Part shown: in pieces, positions 27,335-38,888 of the stretch | Position numbering within the stretch: the stretch's first letter is position 1 | Layout: every line of letters starts with the position of its first letter | Assembly: GCA_963277665.1 (NCBI GenBank) | Contig: OY728125.1 | Span: forward strand, 1,717,292,889 to 1,717,356,888 | DNA from: Viscum album | Lineage: Eukaryota; Streptophyta; Magnoliopsida; Santalales; Viscaceae | Direction: 5' to 3' | Length of the DNA: 64,000 nucleotides | Notes under the pieces: model-generated | What the model was told of the DNA's origin: nothing | Databases searched by the model: none | The model's input: the letters and a program-made list of their open reading frames with translations, nothing else | Position numbers and translations under genes: made by a program

Positions 27335-28020
27335 GTGGGTTTGGTAGATGCCGAGATGTTGGACGATCCTAGAGTTTTTTTGGAGTTCTTGGATTTTTTC
27401 CCAGAGGAGGTTGTGACTCTACCCCCTCGACGTGATGTTGTGTTCTGGATAGAACAACAACCCTGTACCACTCTGATTTCGATGGATCCTTATTTGATGA
27501 AACCTTCTGAATTGTGCGAGTTATGGATTTATATCGGTGACTTCATGAAGAAGGTATTTATACATCCTATTGTTCCATCGTAGGGTGCTTCATTCTTGTT
27601 CCCAAAGAATTAACTTGGTTGTCCAAAGTTATGCATAGACTATCAACGGTTGAACCAGGTGATGGTCAAGAACCATTACCCTCTCCCGCGGATAGATGAT
27701 CTTTTCAACAAGCTGAGGGGATCAAGTTGGTTTTTTAAGATTTATCTATGGTCTGGGTATCAACAGCTAAGGGTTAAGGATGGTGAAATCCCAAAGACTA
27801 ATGTTTGGTGCAATTATGTGAACTTAGAGATTGTGGTTATGTTGTTTGGTGTAACGAATGCACCGACCAGGTTCATTGGGCTTATGAACTATGTCATTCA
27901 CGAGTTTCTAGATTGGTTCGTCATTGTATTCATTAATGTCATTATAATCTACTCAATGTAGGAGGAGGAGCATACTGAGTATCTTAGGACTATCTTGGAT
28001 GTTATTCGATGACAGAATCT
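27335..28020 (+). pseudogene. R2 reverse transcriptase remnant
   Basis: Landmarks in order: FPEEVVTLPPRRDVVFWIE (family: FPE.LPGLPP.RDVEF.ID), then LCIDYQRLNQVMVKNHYPL, then PRIDDLFNKLRGSSWFFK, then GVTNAPTRFIGLMN, then FINVIIIYSM. The first catalytic Asp of F.KIDL is Tyr, and the DD of the YVDD-equivalent box is NV, so all three metal ligands are lost. A stop falls at 27581-27583 between two open segments of 82 and 103 codons, and another follows IIIYSM. The sequence signature is that of chromovirus RT, and the YPLPRIDDLF wording is typical of Tekay/Del. It would copy element RNA into DNA. Confidence 0.9.
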
Positions 28021-28049
28021 CTACGAAAAGTTGTCCAAGTGAATGTTTT

Positions 28050-28745
28050 GGACATGGTATGTCCATTTAATTAGACATGTGGTGTCTAATCAGGGCATAG
28101 TGGTGGACCTTTTTAAGGTCATGGAAGTAGTTTCTCGGGAAGCACCCATGAAAGTGGTGGAGATCTATAGTTTCTTGTCATAGTAGGTTATTACCAAAGA
28201 TTTTTACCTGATTTCTTTTGAGTTTCAACTTCATTGATGAATCTAACTAGAAAGGGCCGGGCCTTTCTTTGGAGTGAGTAGTTTCTAGAAGATTTAATAT
28301 ATCTAAAGGGGAATTTGGTCAACTCTCCAGTATTATGGTTTCTAGAGGAAAGGGTGATGTTTGATGTATTTTTCAATGCTACCCATTTAGGATTAAGATT
28401 CATTTTGATGTAGAAACAGGGAGAGATAACTTATGGGTATAAGTAATTATTTCCCCATGAATGTAACAATGCCACCAATGATCTGGATTTAGTAGCAGTG
28501 GTGTTTTTTATAAATTTGAGGTAGAATTACCTCATTGGGGATAAATTTTTGGTGTTCACAGATCACAAGAGGTTGAGTTATATCTTTTAAAAGTGAAATA
28601 TGAAATTGAAACAATGGTGGTGGATGGAGTTTCTTTGGGAAAACGATTTTTAGATCTCCTACACCTCATGAAAGGGGATTGTTGTAGCTGATTTCTTGAA
28701 CAGAATGTCACAGAGAGAGGTAGTTCAGAAATCTACATAATCTTG
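28050..28745 (+). pseudogene. R2 RT-RNase H remnant
   Basis: The connection region begins HLIRHVVSNQGIVVDLFKV (family: FLGHVVS.EGI.VDP.KV). The RNase H follows, with a start like MVFDVFFNATHLGL, then FPHECNNATNDLDLVAVVF (family: HEKNYPTHDLELAAVVF), FLVFTDHKRLSYIF, and IVVADFLNRMSQRE (family: NVVADALSRK). Stops interrupt it at least six times. It lies directly after the RT and before the integrase, the gypsy order. Confidence 0.85.
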
Positions 28746-28899
28746 TAAGGTGACGGGGGAGTTATCCACCTTTCACTTAGATGTTGGAAAAGATAGTGGG
28801 GAGGTTTTCTATTTCAGATGATAGTGCAACCTTCTTGGATGCATCAATTTTGAGGAGTCTCTATGGGGAGAGATAAAGGCATAGGTGATTCACACTCAC

Positions 28900-29840
28900 G
28901 TTGACCAGGGTGACATTTCGAGAGGATGGATGGAGGATGGCCAGAATCAGACATTATTCCATGAGAGGTTGTTAATTATAGTATAAATTCATGAGGGATT
29001 TATCAATGAGATTCATAAATCACATTTTTAAGTGAATAAATGGGTTTTAAGATGTACTATGGCTTGAGGGATCTGTTTTGGTGACCTAGGATGAAACATG
29101 TTGTGGAAAAGTTTGTGAAAAAAATGCTTGGTGTTCCAGCAAGTGAAGTTTGAGCACCAAGTTGATAGTGGTTTCTTGCAGCCATTAGATTCCTCTGAGT
29201 GGAAATGGGATGACATATTGATGTATTTCATCATAGGTATACCTAGGTCTCTGGGAGATTGTGATGTAATCATGGTAGTAGTGGTTGACAAAATTGACTC
29301 ACTTTATGGAAATTAAGGAGTCGAGCGCAGTGGATGCCTTAACACAAAGGTATGTGGATGAGTTGGTGTAGCTGTATATAAGTTATGAGATCCATTTTCA
29401 TGGATTAGAATCTTTGTTTTATATCACGATTCTGGGGGTGATTGTAGAAATTTTTCATAACTCAGTTACACCTCAGCACTACTTTCCACACATAGTTAGA
29501 TGGGAAGATAGAATGTAAAATCGAGACATTGGAGGAAATGTTGTGATAATGCTTTTTGGACTTTGGAAGATCTTGGGTATAAAAATTTCCCTTGGTATAG
29601 TTCACATAAAACAATATATTTCAATCTTCCATTAGAATGGATCTATTTGAAGCTTTGAATGGGAGGTTATGCCATTCACTATTATGTCAGACAGAGGTTG
29701 GGGAGATAGTTGTTCTTGGATCTGAGTTACTATAGAGAATGAAAAATAAGGTTAATATTATTTGTGAGAGTATGAAGGCAGCGTAATATTGATATAAGTC
29801 GTATGCTAATCATAGGTAGAGGCCCTTAGAGTTTGAGGTT
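28900..29840 (+). pseudogene. R2 integrase remnant
   Basis: The N-terminal zinc-binding module is worn: H..H is followed by CLVFQQVK, where the second Cys of CLTCQQVK is Phe. The core begins LQPLDSSEWKWDDILMYFIIG, in which the first catalytic Asp (MDF in the family) is Tyr. DGKIECKIETLEEM near 29500 matches DGQSERTIQTLEDM and keeps a Glu. It would insert the DNA copy into chromatin. Several stops and frame changes are present. Confidence 0.85.
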
Positions 29841-29879
29841 GGGGACCATGTGTTCTTAAAAGATTCCCCTCAAAATGGG

Positions 29880-30230
29880 TAGCAGAGGTTTGGGAGGGGG
29901 AGTAACCTTTCCCTAATGTTTTTCAGAATATTAAAGGTATTAATGTGAGTTGGCATGGTGGAATTCCATTTGACTCTGCTACCATGGTTAAAGAGGATCC
30001 ATAATGACTTTCACATCTCCCAGCTTCATCTGTACCTTCACAATGACTCCCACGTCATTGAATGGAGAGAATTGGATATTAAGGAAGATGCAATGTTCGT
30101 GGAACAGCTAGTTGAGATCCAAGATCATCAGGACAAGGTGCTTCAGGGAAGAACTATTCCATTGGTTCATTCGTTGTGGAGGCATGGTGTCCTGGAGGAG
30201 AGTACTTGAGAGTGAGATGGGAAGATGAGT
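29880..30230 (+). pseudogene. R2 integrase C-terminus with chromodomain-like end
   Basis: An open segment of 84 codons from 29955 reads FHISQLHLYLHNDSHVIEW, then EDAMFVEQLVEIQDHQDKVL, then TIPLVHSLWRHGVLEEST. These match the Tekay family pattern FHVS.LRKY..DPSHV, YEE.PVQILDR..KVLR and IPLVKVLW..H..EEATWE. The last block is the chromodomain-like region thought to steer integration to marked chromatin. Its final TWE reads T, stop, E. Confidence 0.8.
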
Positions 30231-30353
30231 TATGAGTATCCAAAGTTGTTATAAGTTTTGACTTTTCCTATTTTGTTTTGTAATTGTTGAAACTTGTTTT
30301 ATATGAGATGTGTTGTTAATTGGTTATATGATGTGTGATAAATTCTTGACATT

Positions 30354-30368
30354 GGAAAGGGGGAGGAC
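30354..30368 (+). other. polypurine-like tract upstream of R2 3' LTR
   Basis: The sequence ggaaagggggaggac has the form of a gypsy polypurine tract, which normally touches the 3' LTR. The next bases (ttgatcccta) resemble the inverse of the LTR end (ggggtcgtgata). Yet the homology to the 5' LTR begins only at 30710, about 340 bp later. Confidence 0.45.
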
Positions 30369-30709
30369 TTGATCCCTAATCATGATGCATTAATGATGAT
30401 GCGACGAAACCTGTGTGGTCCAATTAGTGCCACCCAAAGCAGGTAGTATGTTGAAATGGAAGAAGAAATCCCCTAATTCATGTGTTCAGACAGTGCAACA
30501 TTTAGTGCTTGTGTGGTGATTATTTTGGTCAGTTGGGTTAGTATATGTGGGAGGAGGTGATCTTTGATGTCTAGGATTCACTTTAGCTAACAAGATTTAT
30601 AAGGTGGTTTATCCTTGAGAGATATCTAACAGGATGGTAAATTGGACCCCCTTTGTATTGGGATTAGATTTAAATTCATGGGGGTGACAAAAATTTGAGA
30701 AATATCTAA

Positions 30710-33672
30710 TGTAATTTCCCAGAACACTCCAAACCATTCCATTGTAAAAATCCAATGCTTTAGGTGTTTTGGGAGGTAATAGTGACTCATTTCAATATTT
30801 TTCTTGTTTTCCTATTAATCAGAAGGTGAGTGGAGTTAGTAGGTTGTGTCGATATGTGAAGTTTGTAGGTGGGGTCAGTGAGTGGAATCATTGATCCATA
30901 TTAGTGAACTAAGTTGGTATGTTTCATGCGTGAATAATGATTTGGTATGTGGCGTTGGTTGGTCACATCAGTGACTTGCTGTCGGTGGGTCGTGTCAGTG
31001 ACTCGTTGTCGGTGGGTCGCACCGATGGCTCACATACGGAGGTGGTGTCGATGAGTCTTGAGTTTTTAGGTGGAATCATTGAGTGGTGTCAGTTGTTTTA
31101 GGTGTCCATATGTCACATTGATGACTCACAACGGCAACTTGCATCGGTGACACACCCAACAGTGGGTCATTTCTTGTTTTCTATAATTTTTACAGTTTCA
31201 CCCCTTTGATAATTAATTTGACATAAAATGAGTTTAAAATATTAATAAATTAGTTTTTTGGCCTTTTAAAATTGTATTTATCTTTTAAAAATATGATTGG
31301 ATTTAATGGCCTTTGAAACCATTTTCCCCATCGAAATAGGATCTGGCTAATCTAATGTCAAGATCCTTTCCTCACATTTTTGTCTCCCTTAATCTTGATA
31401 CCAAGGCACCCATAACCCTTATTCCCTAAGTGATAATGCATTTGGGGTGATCCCCCTTGGATCATATCTCTTGATAGGTTCCTCCAACTATTTGTGCACC
31501 CCTTGTTTTAGCACATGGAGAAGTCGTTGACGGGCTATTGTTCACGTAAGGTATCCCTTAGTCTTTATTTTAATTGTGTATCATGTGAGGTGGTAATTTG
31601 ATGCCTCTTTGAGAATGTTGTTGAAACCCAATCATAATTAAGGATTTTATGAAGATGAACATACCTGTTATGATAATATGTTTTGTTTCCTTGGTAATAA
31701 GTGAGGGACTGGGAAGTTGATGATGATAATAATTTATTTTATCTATTATCTTTGATCCATGTTGTGAATTGTATGGGTTTTATCCAACTAAAAATCATGG
31801 TTGTTGGTGGTCATTATTTGGGGACAATTATGGCTTGTGTATTAATGCTATAAATTTGGAAATCTATGTAATAACGTATACTCAGTTAAATAAATGGATT
31901 CCCTAGGATTGAACATATTCTATGATCACCCCTAAAAATGAAAATGGAATTAATGAATTAGTGATGCTAAATATAAATACACTCTGGTTGTTTAGGGTGG
32001 ATGTGTGCTATGTGGGGTCCTGTTTGGCCATCTGTCTTGTACTGATCATGTGGTGTTGTGGCTGGGGGTTTGGCTATATATATGGGGTGGTACAAATGGT
32101 TTAATGAAATCATTGGTTTAGGGATTGGTTGATTGTGGAATGGATGAACTTGTTATGTAGTGGGAATACCTTTGGGGTATTTTATGGATGTTAAGCATGG
32201 TATATTTATACAATGGGGCTATAGAGTATGGTTTGGATGAGGTGTGTTGTGGGGTTTGGATGTATGTTGGGGGGTTTTCTTGGCGAGAGAAAGGATATGT
32301 AAACATGACTTTAAAGGATGATAATTTTAGTGATTGGCTAGGAAGTTATGGGAGAGGAAATGTGGAGTTGGTAGTTTTATCATGGGTTTCTTCCTCTATT
32401 TTCATGGTTGAGAGGCTAGTTGTGATGTGGTTGTTAGTTTCCATGGTAGGGATGAAAAACACGTAAATGCTTAATGATGTCGAAATGGTTTGGTGTTATG
32501 TGTATTTGTTTTATGATCTTTGGAAGTGACCATAAATCATTCTAATATGTGAATTTTGAGATAATATCAAATGTAGTTCTGTTGGATTGTTGTTGTTTTG
32601 AACCCCATAGAATGGGTTGAGTTTTTACTACCTATATATATATATATTTATTTATTTATTTCCTTGTGAATTTTATACACATGCCATCATAGATGAGAAC
32701 TATTTGATGAACACTCCCATTATTAGGGGGAGGGCGTCTTTCATAAACATCATGGTGGGAGGATGGATGACAGGCCACTAGCTCTTCCCTGCTCCCCCTT
32801 CCAGGTGGTGATAGCCCAAGACTTCTCAAGAAGGTTGTGGATTGTGAGGACCAGGTGTGTGTGGGCGAGTTGTTCTTCCCAGGTCTCTTCGGGATAAAAT
32901 TTTTTGTGGTTACATGGGGTCTTCAGGATGTGGTGTGGTTTGTGTCCCATATGTCTACAGGTGGGATGTGGTGTAGTATGTTCAAATGAGGTGGGACTAT
33001 GAGGATGTCTGTCATTAGGGTGTGAGGGTGAATAATTAGTGGAAAAGTGGTGTGGGGTCCCCTATAATTTTCATTCTCTATATTACTTTACATGACTTGC
33101 ATTATTTAGTGAGAGTTCCTTTGGTGAGGTTGGGGTGGCAGTATACCTTCTTAGGTGCTTTTCGTTTTTGTTTTTTTATCACATGGGCATTAGTATGTCT
33201 CTCCACTTGTGCACGAGATACTTTGGTTTTCCTATTGACTATACTTGTATGCTCACCCTATATTTTAAAACTACTTTGAAGTTTCTAGGAGGACTACATG
33301 GACCATGCTGGAAAGTACCAGCTCAGATGTTGGGGATAGTTACTATGTCACTACTTATCATTTCTTTTGGTATTTAATTTGGAGACTCTTTATTTTGTAT
33401 CAGTAACATTTTGAATAAGAATGTGGGGTGGTTTGGATTTTATTTTTTTGTATATATATCTATCTATGAATTGTTTGAGGTTGGTACATCTTATCTCATG
33501 GCCTTTGGTACTATAAAAGGGTAATGTCTCCCATTTGTTTTGGTGATATTTATATATGCTTGGTGCTTTTTGCCACCCCGGGGACTACTGGAGGGGGGAC
33601 TCGGGGGTCATTATCCCTCTTCCTTTATTGCCAGCTTAGGAGGGGAATCTTTGGATAGAGGGGGTCGTGATA
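30710..33672 (+). repeat. R2 3' LTR
   Basis: This LTR, 2963 bp from tgtaatttccc to ggggtcgtgata, is collinear with the 5' copy but without the LINE. It includes the gtgactc minisatellite (about 30825-31165) and a (ta)n TATA-like tract near 32631-32650. If the tract at 30354 is the true primer, the LTR would start near 30369. ORFs inside it are not shared with the 5' copy. Confidence 0.8.
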
Positions 33673-34286
33673 GTGCAATGGTTTGAGATGTTTTTATATC
33701 CAAATTAAATATAAAAATGATTATAGTGAAATAATTAGAACTAAGATATGTAATTTTTATCTAATTTTATATTAAAATTAATTCTGAATATAATTTATCA
33801 TCATAAATTCTATAGATGATAAATAATTCTTTAATTAAAATGCAGTAATTTTTTACTAGTCATCAAAAAATGAAGCATATCAGAGAAATACCAAAAATTC
33901 AACCAAACTATATTTTAATATTTGGATTTAAAAACTGAATTTTGTTTTTTCAAATATAATTTATAAAAGAGTGAAAATTTATATTTAAAACATGTGAAAC
34001 ATTAAAAGGCGGAAAACTGAATTAAAAAATCATCTTTTTATGGGTAAGAATGGATTTATTTTTATATCATGTATAGAAAACACATAAGATGAATGTTAAA
34101 AATTAGATTTATCATATAATATATATATATTTCATAATGTGGTCAATAGTAATCATTCCCACCAATTTTATGAATTAGTTATAATAATATTTCATTGTTC
34201 ATTTAAGCTGAGTGTTGCGTGCAATATTTTCTTTAAAAATGATTACCATTAAAGAGATACATACCATGGGTTATTGGGGTGTTACA

Positions 34287-34291
34287 ATATA
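34287..34291. repeat. target-site duplication, right copy (R1)
   Basis: atata follows the last LTR directly and matches 5910-5914. Confidence 0.65.
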
Positions 34292-34917
34292 GGCCATAAA
34301 AATGTTAAATGATTAATTTTAGAGGTAATAAATTGACATTGGAAGAGTAATGGTAGTATATTAAATAGTATCCATCATCATTGAAAGTGTAATTTATGGT
34401 TTTGTAAGTGTACCAGGCCTGCGTGATAAGAGTATTCAACAAACATTGGATGAATAATTTGGGGATACATAATCATAGATTTTAAACCTTGTAATAGTAT
34501 TTTATGAATATAGAAGAGTAATATTTTACTTTATGAGGGTACATTGAAATATTTTCAAAGTAGCTTTGGAGTTTCTGACTTTTATTTTATTATTATGAAT
34601 AGAAATTTCTAAAATTCATTATATTTTCATAATACTCTTTTATAAATATTATATTAATAATATAAATTTAAAATAATTTAAGTTAAATTGTTTTTAATTA
34701 ATTTTGATGTTTCTTAACTATACTAGAATTCTTAAATATCACAATTATTGGTAAAATATGTGATCCTAGAGATGATTTCTAGATATTTGAATAATGATAT
34801 ATTGAGATGATCGTGGACCAAAACTCATGGTGATTTAAAATTTTAATATTTCAATTTATTTTTTTCTTCATAGATATTATTCATAATGAAATATTTTTCA
34901 TTAAAATATTATTTAAT
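34292..34917. other. AT-rich spacer between R1 and R3
   Basis: I see no gene or recognisable element motif. By position it continues whatever sequence R1 inserted into, probably the copia remnant's non-coding end, but too little is preserved to show this. Confidence 0.3.
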
Positions 34918-36816
34918 TGTAACATCCTGTTCCACTGCCATTGGCTAGGGAATAGGTGGGTGTGATTTACTAGGACTTAAGTGATGTCCCCAAGACACCA
35001 GAGGCTAGAAATAAATACCAAGGTATTCCTACATAGTTAGGGATGATTTTCACTTCGAAAAAAATAACCACACACATGAAAAAATCTATAAAACCACTAT
35101 ATTATGCATGACTATAAGGAAATAAAACACAAGGTTTAACAAAAAAAATATATAACATAGTAAAAATAAGAAACAAAAAAAACTCAATGACTTGAGAGAA
35201 ATCCAAAAAACACCCTAAAATATCCAATACCCAAATCAACAATCAATACCCATTGTATCATAACGCCTCACTAAAGAACATAGATACATTTCCTTTACTG
35301 ATTTCTTGATAGATAATATTTATAAATACAGCAATGATCCCTTATAGGTCCATGTATAAAACTCAGTAGGATTTCCCCAATGACTTCCCAACTAAACACA
35401 GAAGGATATAATATGTTGGAACATTTATATAAAATCTTTTAAGAAAATTTAAATTAGTTTATATCGTACCAAAAACCAGTTTTCCAAACCAAAAAAGGGT
35501 CCATGGAAATAAATTAAAAATTCCCATAAAATAATTTCCTAAATCCCATTTTTCATAACCATACCACAAATCCACACATGAATTCCCAGGTGACAATTGT
35601 ATACTCATGAGTATTTTCTCATCGATCTAATAATTCATCACAATGCAACCAATACCAAGTGCTCCAATGGAACACAACCCTTCAATATGGTCACATCTAA
35701 TACAAATGAGCACACTCAAACCATGTATGCCAAAAAACATGTCAATAAATTTGGATAAAAATTTCCAGTTACTGAAAATAATTCAATAAACATTTTAAAT
35801 ATGACAAAACATATGACATGGTTCTAAAATAATCATTTCAAATCATGACAAGGCTTTCTATAAAACCATCCAATTTTCTACCATTTCACAAAACCATCAA
35901 TTAAAGAGTTTTCCATAAATAGTAACACATATAATACACAATAAATTTCATAAAATTAAATCAATTTTTAATTAAACCATTATGTTCTAGCCAATTGATT
36001 TCAAGGGAGAATCTACCTACCTTTCAAACTTTGGTGAAATTGAAGAATGAACCAAAAAATTTAAAAACCAGCATGAATCTCCTAAAAAACTTTTGATCTT
36101 GTCCCCTCCAATAAAAAAATAATATATCATCATAATTGAAATAAAATACATATATATATCCCCAATAGCTTAGATATCTGATTTAATGAGAGGGAATAAG
36201 AAGATATATAAGGAAACACACCATGAATAGGTACTTACCAAGGAAATTTGGGCATCCAATGCACATGATTCACCTACAAACCACTCCCACCATGAAAGAA
36301 ATGATGTATATATCCTTGGATATAATATTAATATATTTTATGTCATTTTAGGGAAAAGAGTGGTTTTGGAGCTAAATAGGATTATATACATTATTTTCAT
36401 ATCTATTTTTTCATGAATCATGGTAAGGGAACGTTGTTTGGAAATTTGTGTGTTAACCCTTCATGAGTAACTAAATCAAACCACACCTCACATGGATGTA
36501 TCATTAAGTGAGAGAAATTGTGAACTTCCCATGATATGCAACACTATATAGAATTTCACCATTTCTCTTGGGGAGTTGCACAGTTTGGATCAACTGTTCT
36601 CCTAACCATGTACCTTCCAAGTGCCTCTTATTTTAGTTTCACAGTTTCTCGAAGGTGTTCCATAATTCATATTAACCGTATTAAAAATATTATCCTTTTT
36701 AAAAGCCTCTAAAATGTTCCAAAACCACTTGGAACCATCCCAAACATATCCCAAACATTATATATACTTAAAATACATAAATAAAGGGTCATGTACCTAA
36801 AATCAGGGGTGTTACA
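34918..36816 (-). repeat. R3 3' LTR
   Basis: The LTR is 1899 bp with perfect TGTAACA/TGTTACA-type inverted ends: tgtaacatcctg at the left and aggggtgttaca at the right. A TATA-like cttatatatc on the minus strand lies near 36200. Confidence 0.8.
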
Positions 36817-36834
36817 TTCTCCCCAAAATTTATC
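36817..36834 (-). other. R3 polypurine tract
   Basis: The minus strand reads gataaattttggggagaa immediately before the LTR start TGTAACACCCC. The layout is the same as at the R1 LTR edge. Confidence 0.7.
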
Positions 36835-36859
36835 TTTTGATCCTTGGAATATAGAATAG

Positions 36860-37010
36860 CATCATTGAAGTAAAATTGTACAGACCACTGTTACACCATT
36901 TCCTTGTAATGCTCCCATAATTCTCCTTGAATATGACCATGTTTCCATAAAATTGGAACTTGAAAGATTCTTTTCTAATTAAATAAATTATTTTTCTTGT
37001 CTATACTCTA
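36860..37010 (-). pseudogene. R3 chromodomain-like C-terminus
   Basis: The minus-strand reading QVPILWKHGHIQGELWEHYK resembles the Tekay end IPLVKVLWKHHGVEEATWE. It lies between the integrase and the polypurine tract, as expected. It is short and partial. Confidence 0.55.
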
Positions 37011-37329
37011 TTACGACATATGAACCAAAGAAGAATTTGACTCTAGTTTAGTGTGATACCATCAAATAACATGGTCAGGAATAGGTTGATACTTTTTCAA
37101 TTGTGATACTGGAAAAACATTACATTCTAAACTAAAAATTTATGTTAAAGACAATGATATATCACCTCACCAACCCATTCTAGTAAATTAAAAGATCATA
37201 TGTATCAAGTAGATAAGAATTCATACATAAAAAATTGATAATGAACAAGACTAAGAGAGATTCTCAATAACACATAATCACTCATATGGTATTTTAAAAC
37301 ATTGATCTATATCTATTATTTTAAAAATC

Positions 37330-37740
37330 AACTATAGTAGTGGAGTAACTGTTGCACCAGAAAAATTGTAATAATGGTGTGAATTGTTGCTGGAACTATA
37401 GCAACATTAGTACTGTAGTAGGTACTATAGTTTATTGGATAATGTATAATTAGTATTCACCAAAGGGTATTTGGGATAAAAAAATATCAGCATCATTTCC
37501 ACCGGGCTAATGGGCCATGTAATTAATAAATAAGACTTGATGGGTGGCTATCCCCTTTGGGGAGGGGGGGGGGGTTATGGCCTACCTTTCCTTCCTGTGT
37601 TTTAGATGTCTACGTGTGTGTGTTTGAATGTTATTATACCCCATAGTACCAAATATATATATATATATATATGTATTTTCTAACCGACTAAATCATATCC
37701 TTTTTTTATTTCTCAAGGATTTTCCAAACTAGTGAAGTCT
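37330..37740. repeat. unclassified insertion-like block inside R3
   Basis: The block differs from the R3 coding on both sides. It has repeated actatagta/actgtagta-type words, a G run of about 12 at 37563-37574, a gtgtgtgtg tract, and an (at)n tract near 37653. It separates integrase from the C-terminal region. No terminal repeats can be defined. Confidence 0.35.
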
Positions 37741-37879
37741 CACTAGTTTCCACCCAAAAAAGTAGAGATCTATAAATATTTACATATAATTCTTCAAAAG
37801 GATCCATATTAGGGAGTATTAATAATAGTTTTTGTATAATAAATACACTAATAGTATTTTATCCTCCAATTAAGAACCA

Positions 37880-38690
37880 AAATACATTACACGTGTCCTA
37901 AACACATCCTCTAATTTTTGGATAATCCTCTTAGATGGTCCATCCATTTGAGAATGATACACCATGGTCAATGTCAATTGAGTCTTGAGGGCTTCCTATA
38001 TATACTTCCAAAAAGGATACATAACCCATGGATCTTGGTTTGATACAATAATAACATGTATTCCATTCTATTTTATCACTTCATAGATATATATTTTTGA
38101 AATTTTCTCCACCATATTAAACTCAAGAATATGGATGAAATGGAAAACATATAAAAACATTTTCAGAAGATTACATGGTAGAAACATTATAGAATCCATA
38201 GATATATTATTCCACTTTCCCATGGGAATTAGTAAACACTACAACATACCCATTGGTTATTATTTTTATAACTCAACAATCTAAAAGGTGAGGAATCTTG
38301 AAACAAACTTTGAAAATTTTCATTTCATTCCTTCACAAAAAAAAATTTATTTCATTTCTTTATACTTATATTGTATTGTAAGAGGAAAAGACCATCTTGA
38401 ATGGTGGAAATCATGAAAGATTTTTCCATAAAATCCAAAGGTATGACTATTTGATTAGAAAACCAAAACATTATAATTTTATCATGATTCCATACCTCAA
38501 GGGTCTCACCACCACTATGTTTTTACCTTAGATAAACACATTAAAAATAATAATTTGATGCCTCTTTAACCTCCTCAATAAAATTAGGAAAAAAGAAAAT
38601 GTAAATAAAACCAAAAAAATATATCTTTATATTCAAAATCCAAGTTCATGTATGTTATCAAAAACATTATTTTACATTGACCTGAATCCA
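37880..38690 (-). pseudogene. R3 integrase remnant
   Basis: On the minus strand, MGKWNNISMDSIMFLP matches the first catalytic block (family: EWKWE.ISMDFV.GLP) with Asp kept. GIHVIIVSNQDPWV matches GVPVSIVSDRDPRF with the catalytic Asp now Asn. YHSQMDGPSKRIIQKLED matches YHPQTDGQSERTIQTLED with the catalytic Glu now Lys. Only one of the three acidic residues remains. Several stops lie between the blocks. The product would have joined element DNA to the host chromosome. Confidence 0.85.
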
Positions 38691-38888
38691 ATTATACCTA
38701 CTAATTATATGACTTCATACTTAATTTATTTTCCATCTAATTTCCTTTTCCCAGTGTATTCATCATGTTTATGTCAAACATTTAATGGTACTCCATCCAT
38801 CTTATTTGTATCATATTCTAATATATTTTTGATAAAATGTGTTTCAAATAGGAATGGTCTGTAAACATAAAAAAATTATCACCAAATA
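38690..38888 (-). pseudogene. R3 RNase H, C-terminal half
   Basis: The minus strand begins at the R4 insertion point with IFGDNFFMFTDHSYLKHILS, then NMIQIRWMEYH. This matches the family pattern LFG.KF.VFTDHKSLKY and LNMRQ.RW.E. Its missing front half is at 56629 and beyond. The two halves join in the middle of HYYL-FGD, which locates the R4 insertion to within a few bases. Confidence 0.85.

Larger units (their letters stand above)
21258..33672 (+). mobile_element. R2: Ty3/gypsy Tekay/Del-type retrotransposon
   Basis: This 12.4-kb plus-strand element is inserted in R1 LTR copy 3. Two LTRs of about 2.96-2.98 kb (excluding a LINE) flank an internal region with a Met-type primer site. In order it holds gag, protease, RT, RNase H, integrase and a chromodomain-like C-terminus, the order of chromoviruses. 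Flanking pentamers gagca (21253-21257) and gtgca (33673-33677) match at 4 of 5 bases and are a worn target-site duplication. Every frame carries stops and all three RT aspartates are changed, so it is dead. The exact LTR start is uncertain because a polypurine-like tract lies 340 bp before the 3' LTR. Confidence 0.85.
5915..34286 (-). mobile_element. R1: three-LTR compound, non-autonomous LTR retrotransposon
   Basis: The layout is LTR-internal-LTR-internal-LTR. LTR starts at 5915, 11663 and 17741 share TRTAACNCCCC-type termini. LTR ends at 10051, 15798 and 34286 share GGTGTTACA-type termini. LTR lengths are 4137, 4136 and about 4126 bp once the nested R2 is removed. The minus orientation is inferred from purine tracts just after LTRs 1 and 2, and from complements of the initiator-Met tRNA primer site just before LTRs 2 and 3. 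The internal regions (1.6 and 1.9 kb) contain no recognisable gag or pol, so mobility must have depended on another element. The outermost ends carry a matching 5-bp repeat. Recombination between LTRs of two copies, or a tandem cDNA, could give this form. The alternative of two independent insertions is less likely because the inner LTR is shared. Confidence 0.8.
17741..34286 (-). repeat. R1 LTR copy 3, split by R2
   Basis: The left part is 17741-21257 and the right part about 33678-34286; together they make about 4126 bp. The break falls after gggtttttaaagac (compare 15163 in copy 2) and resumes at gagatgtttttatatcc (compare 15197). It begins tataacaccccaacccc and ends in an intact ggggtgttaca. 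Confidence 0.8.

Noticed and set aside
32188..33377. ORFs of 75-92 codons in the R2 3' LTR
   Set aside because: No matching frame exists in the 5' LTR; they are chance openings in non-coding LTR sequence.
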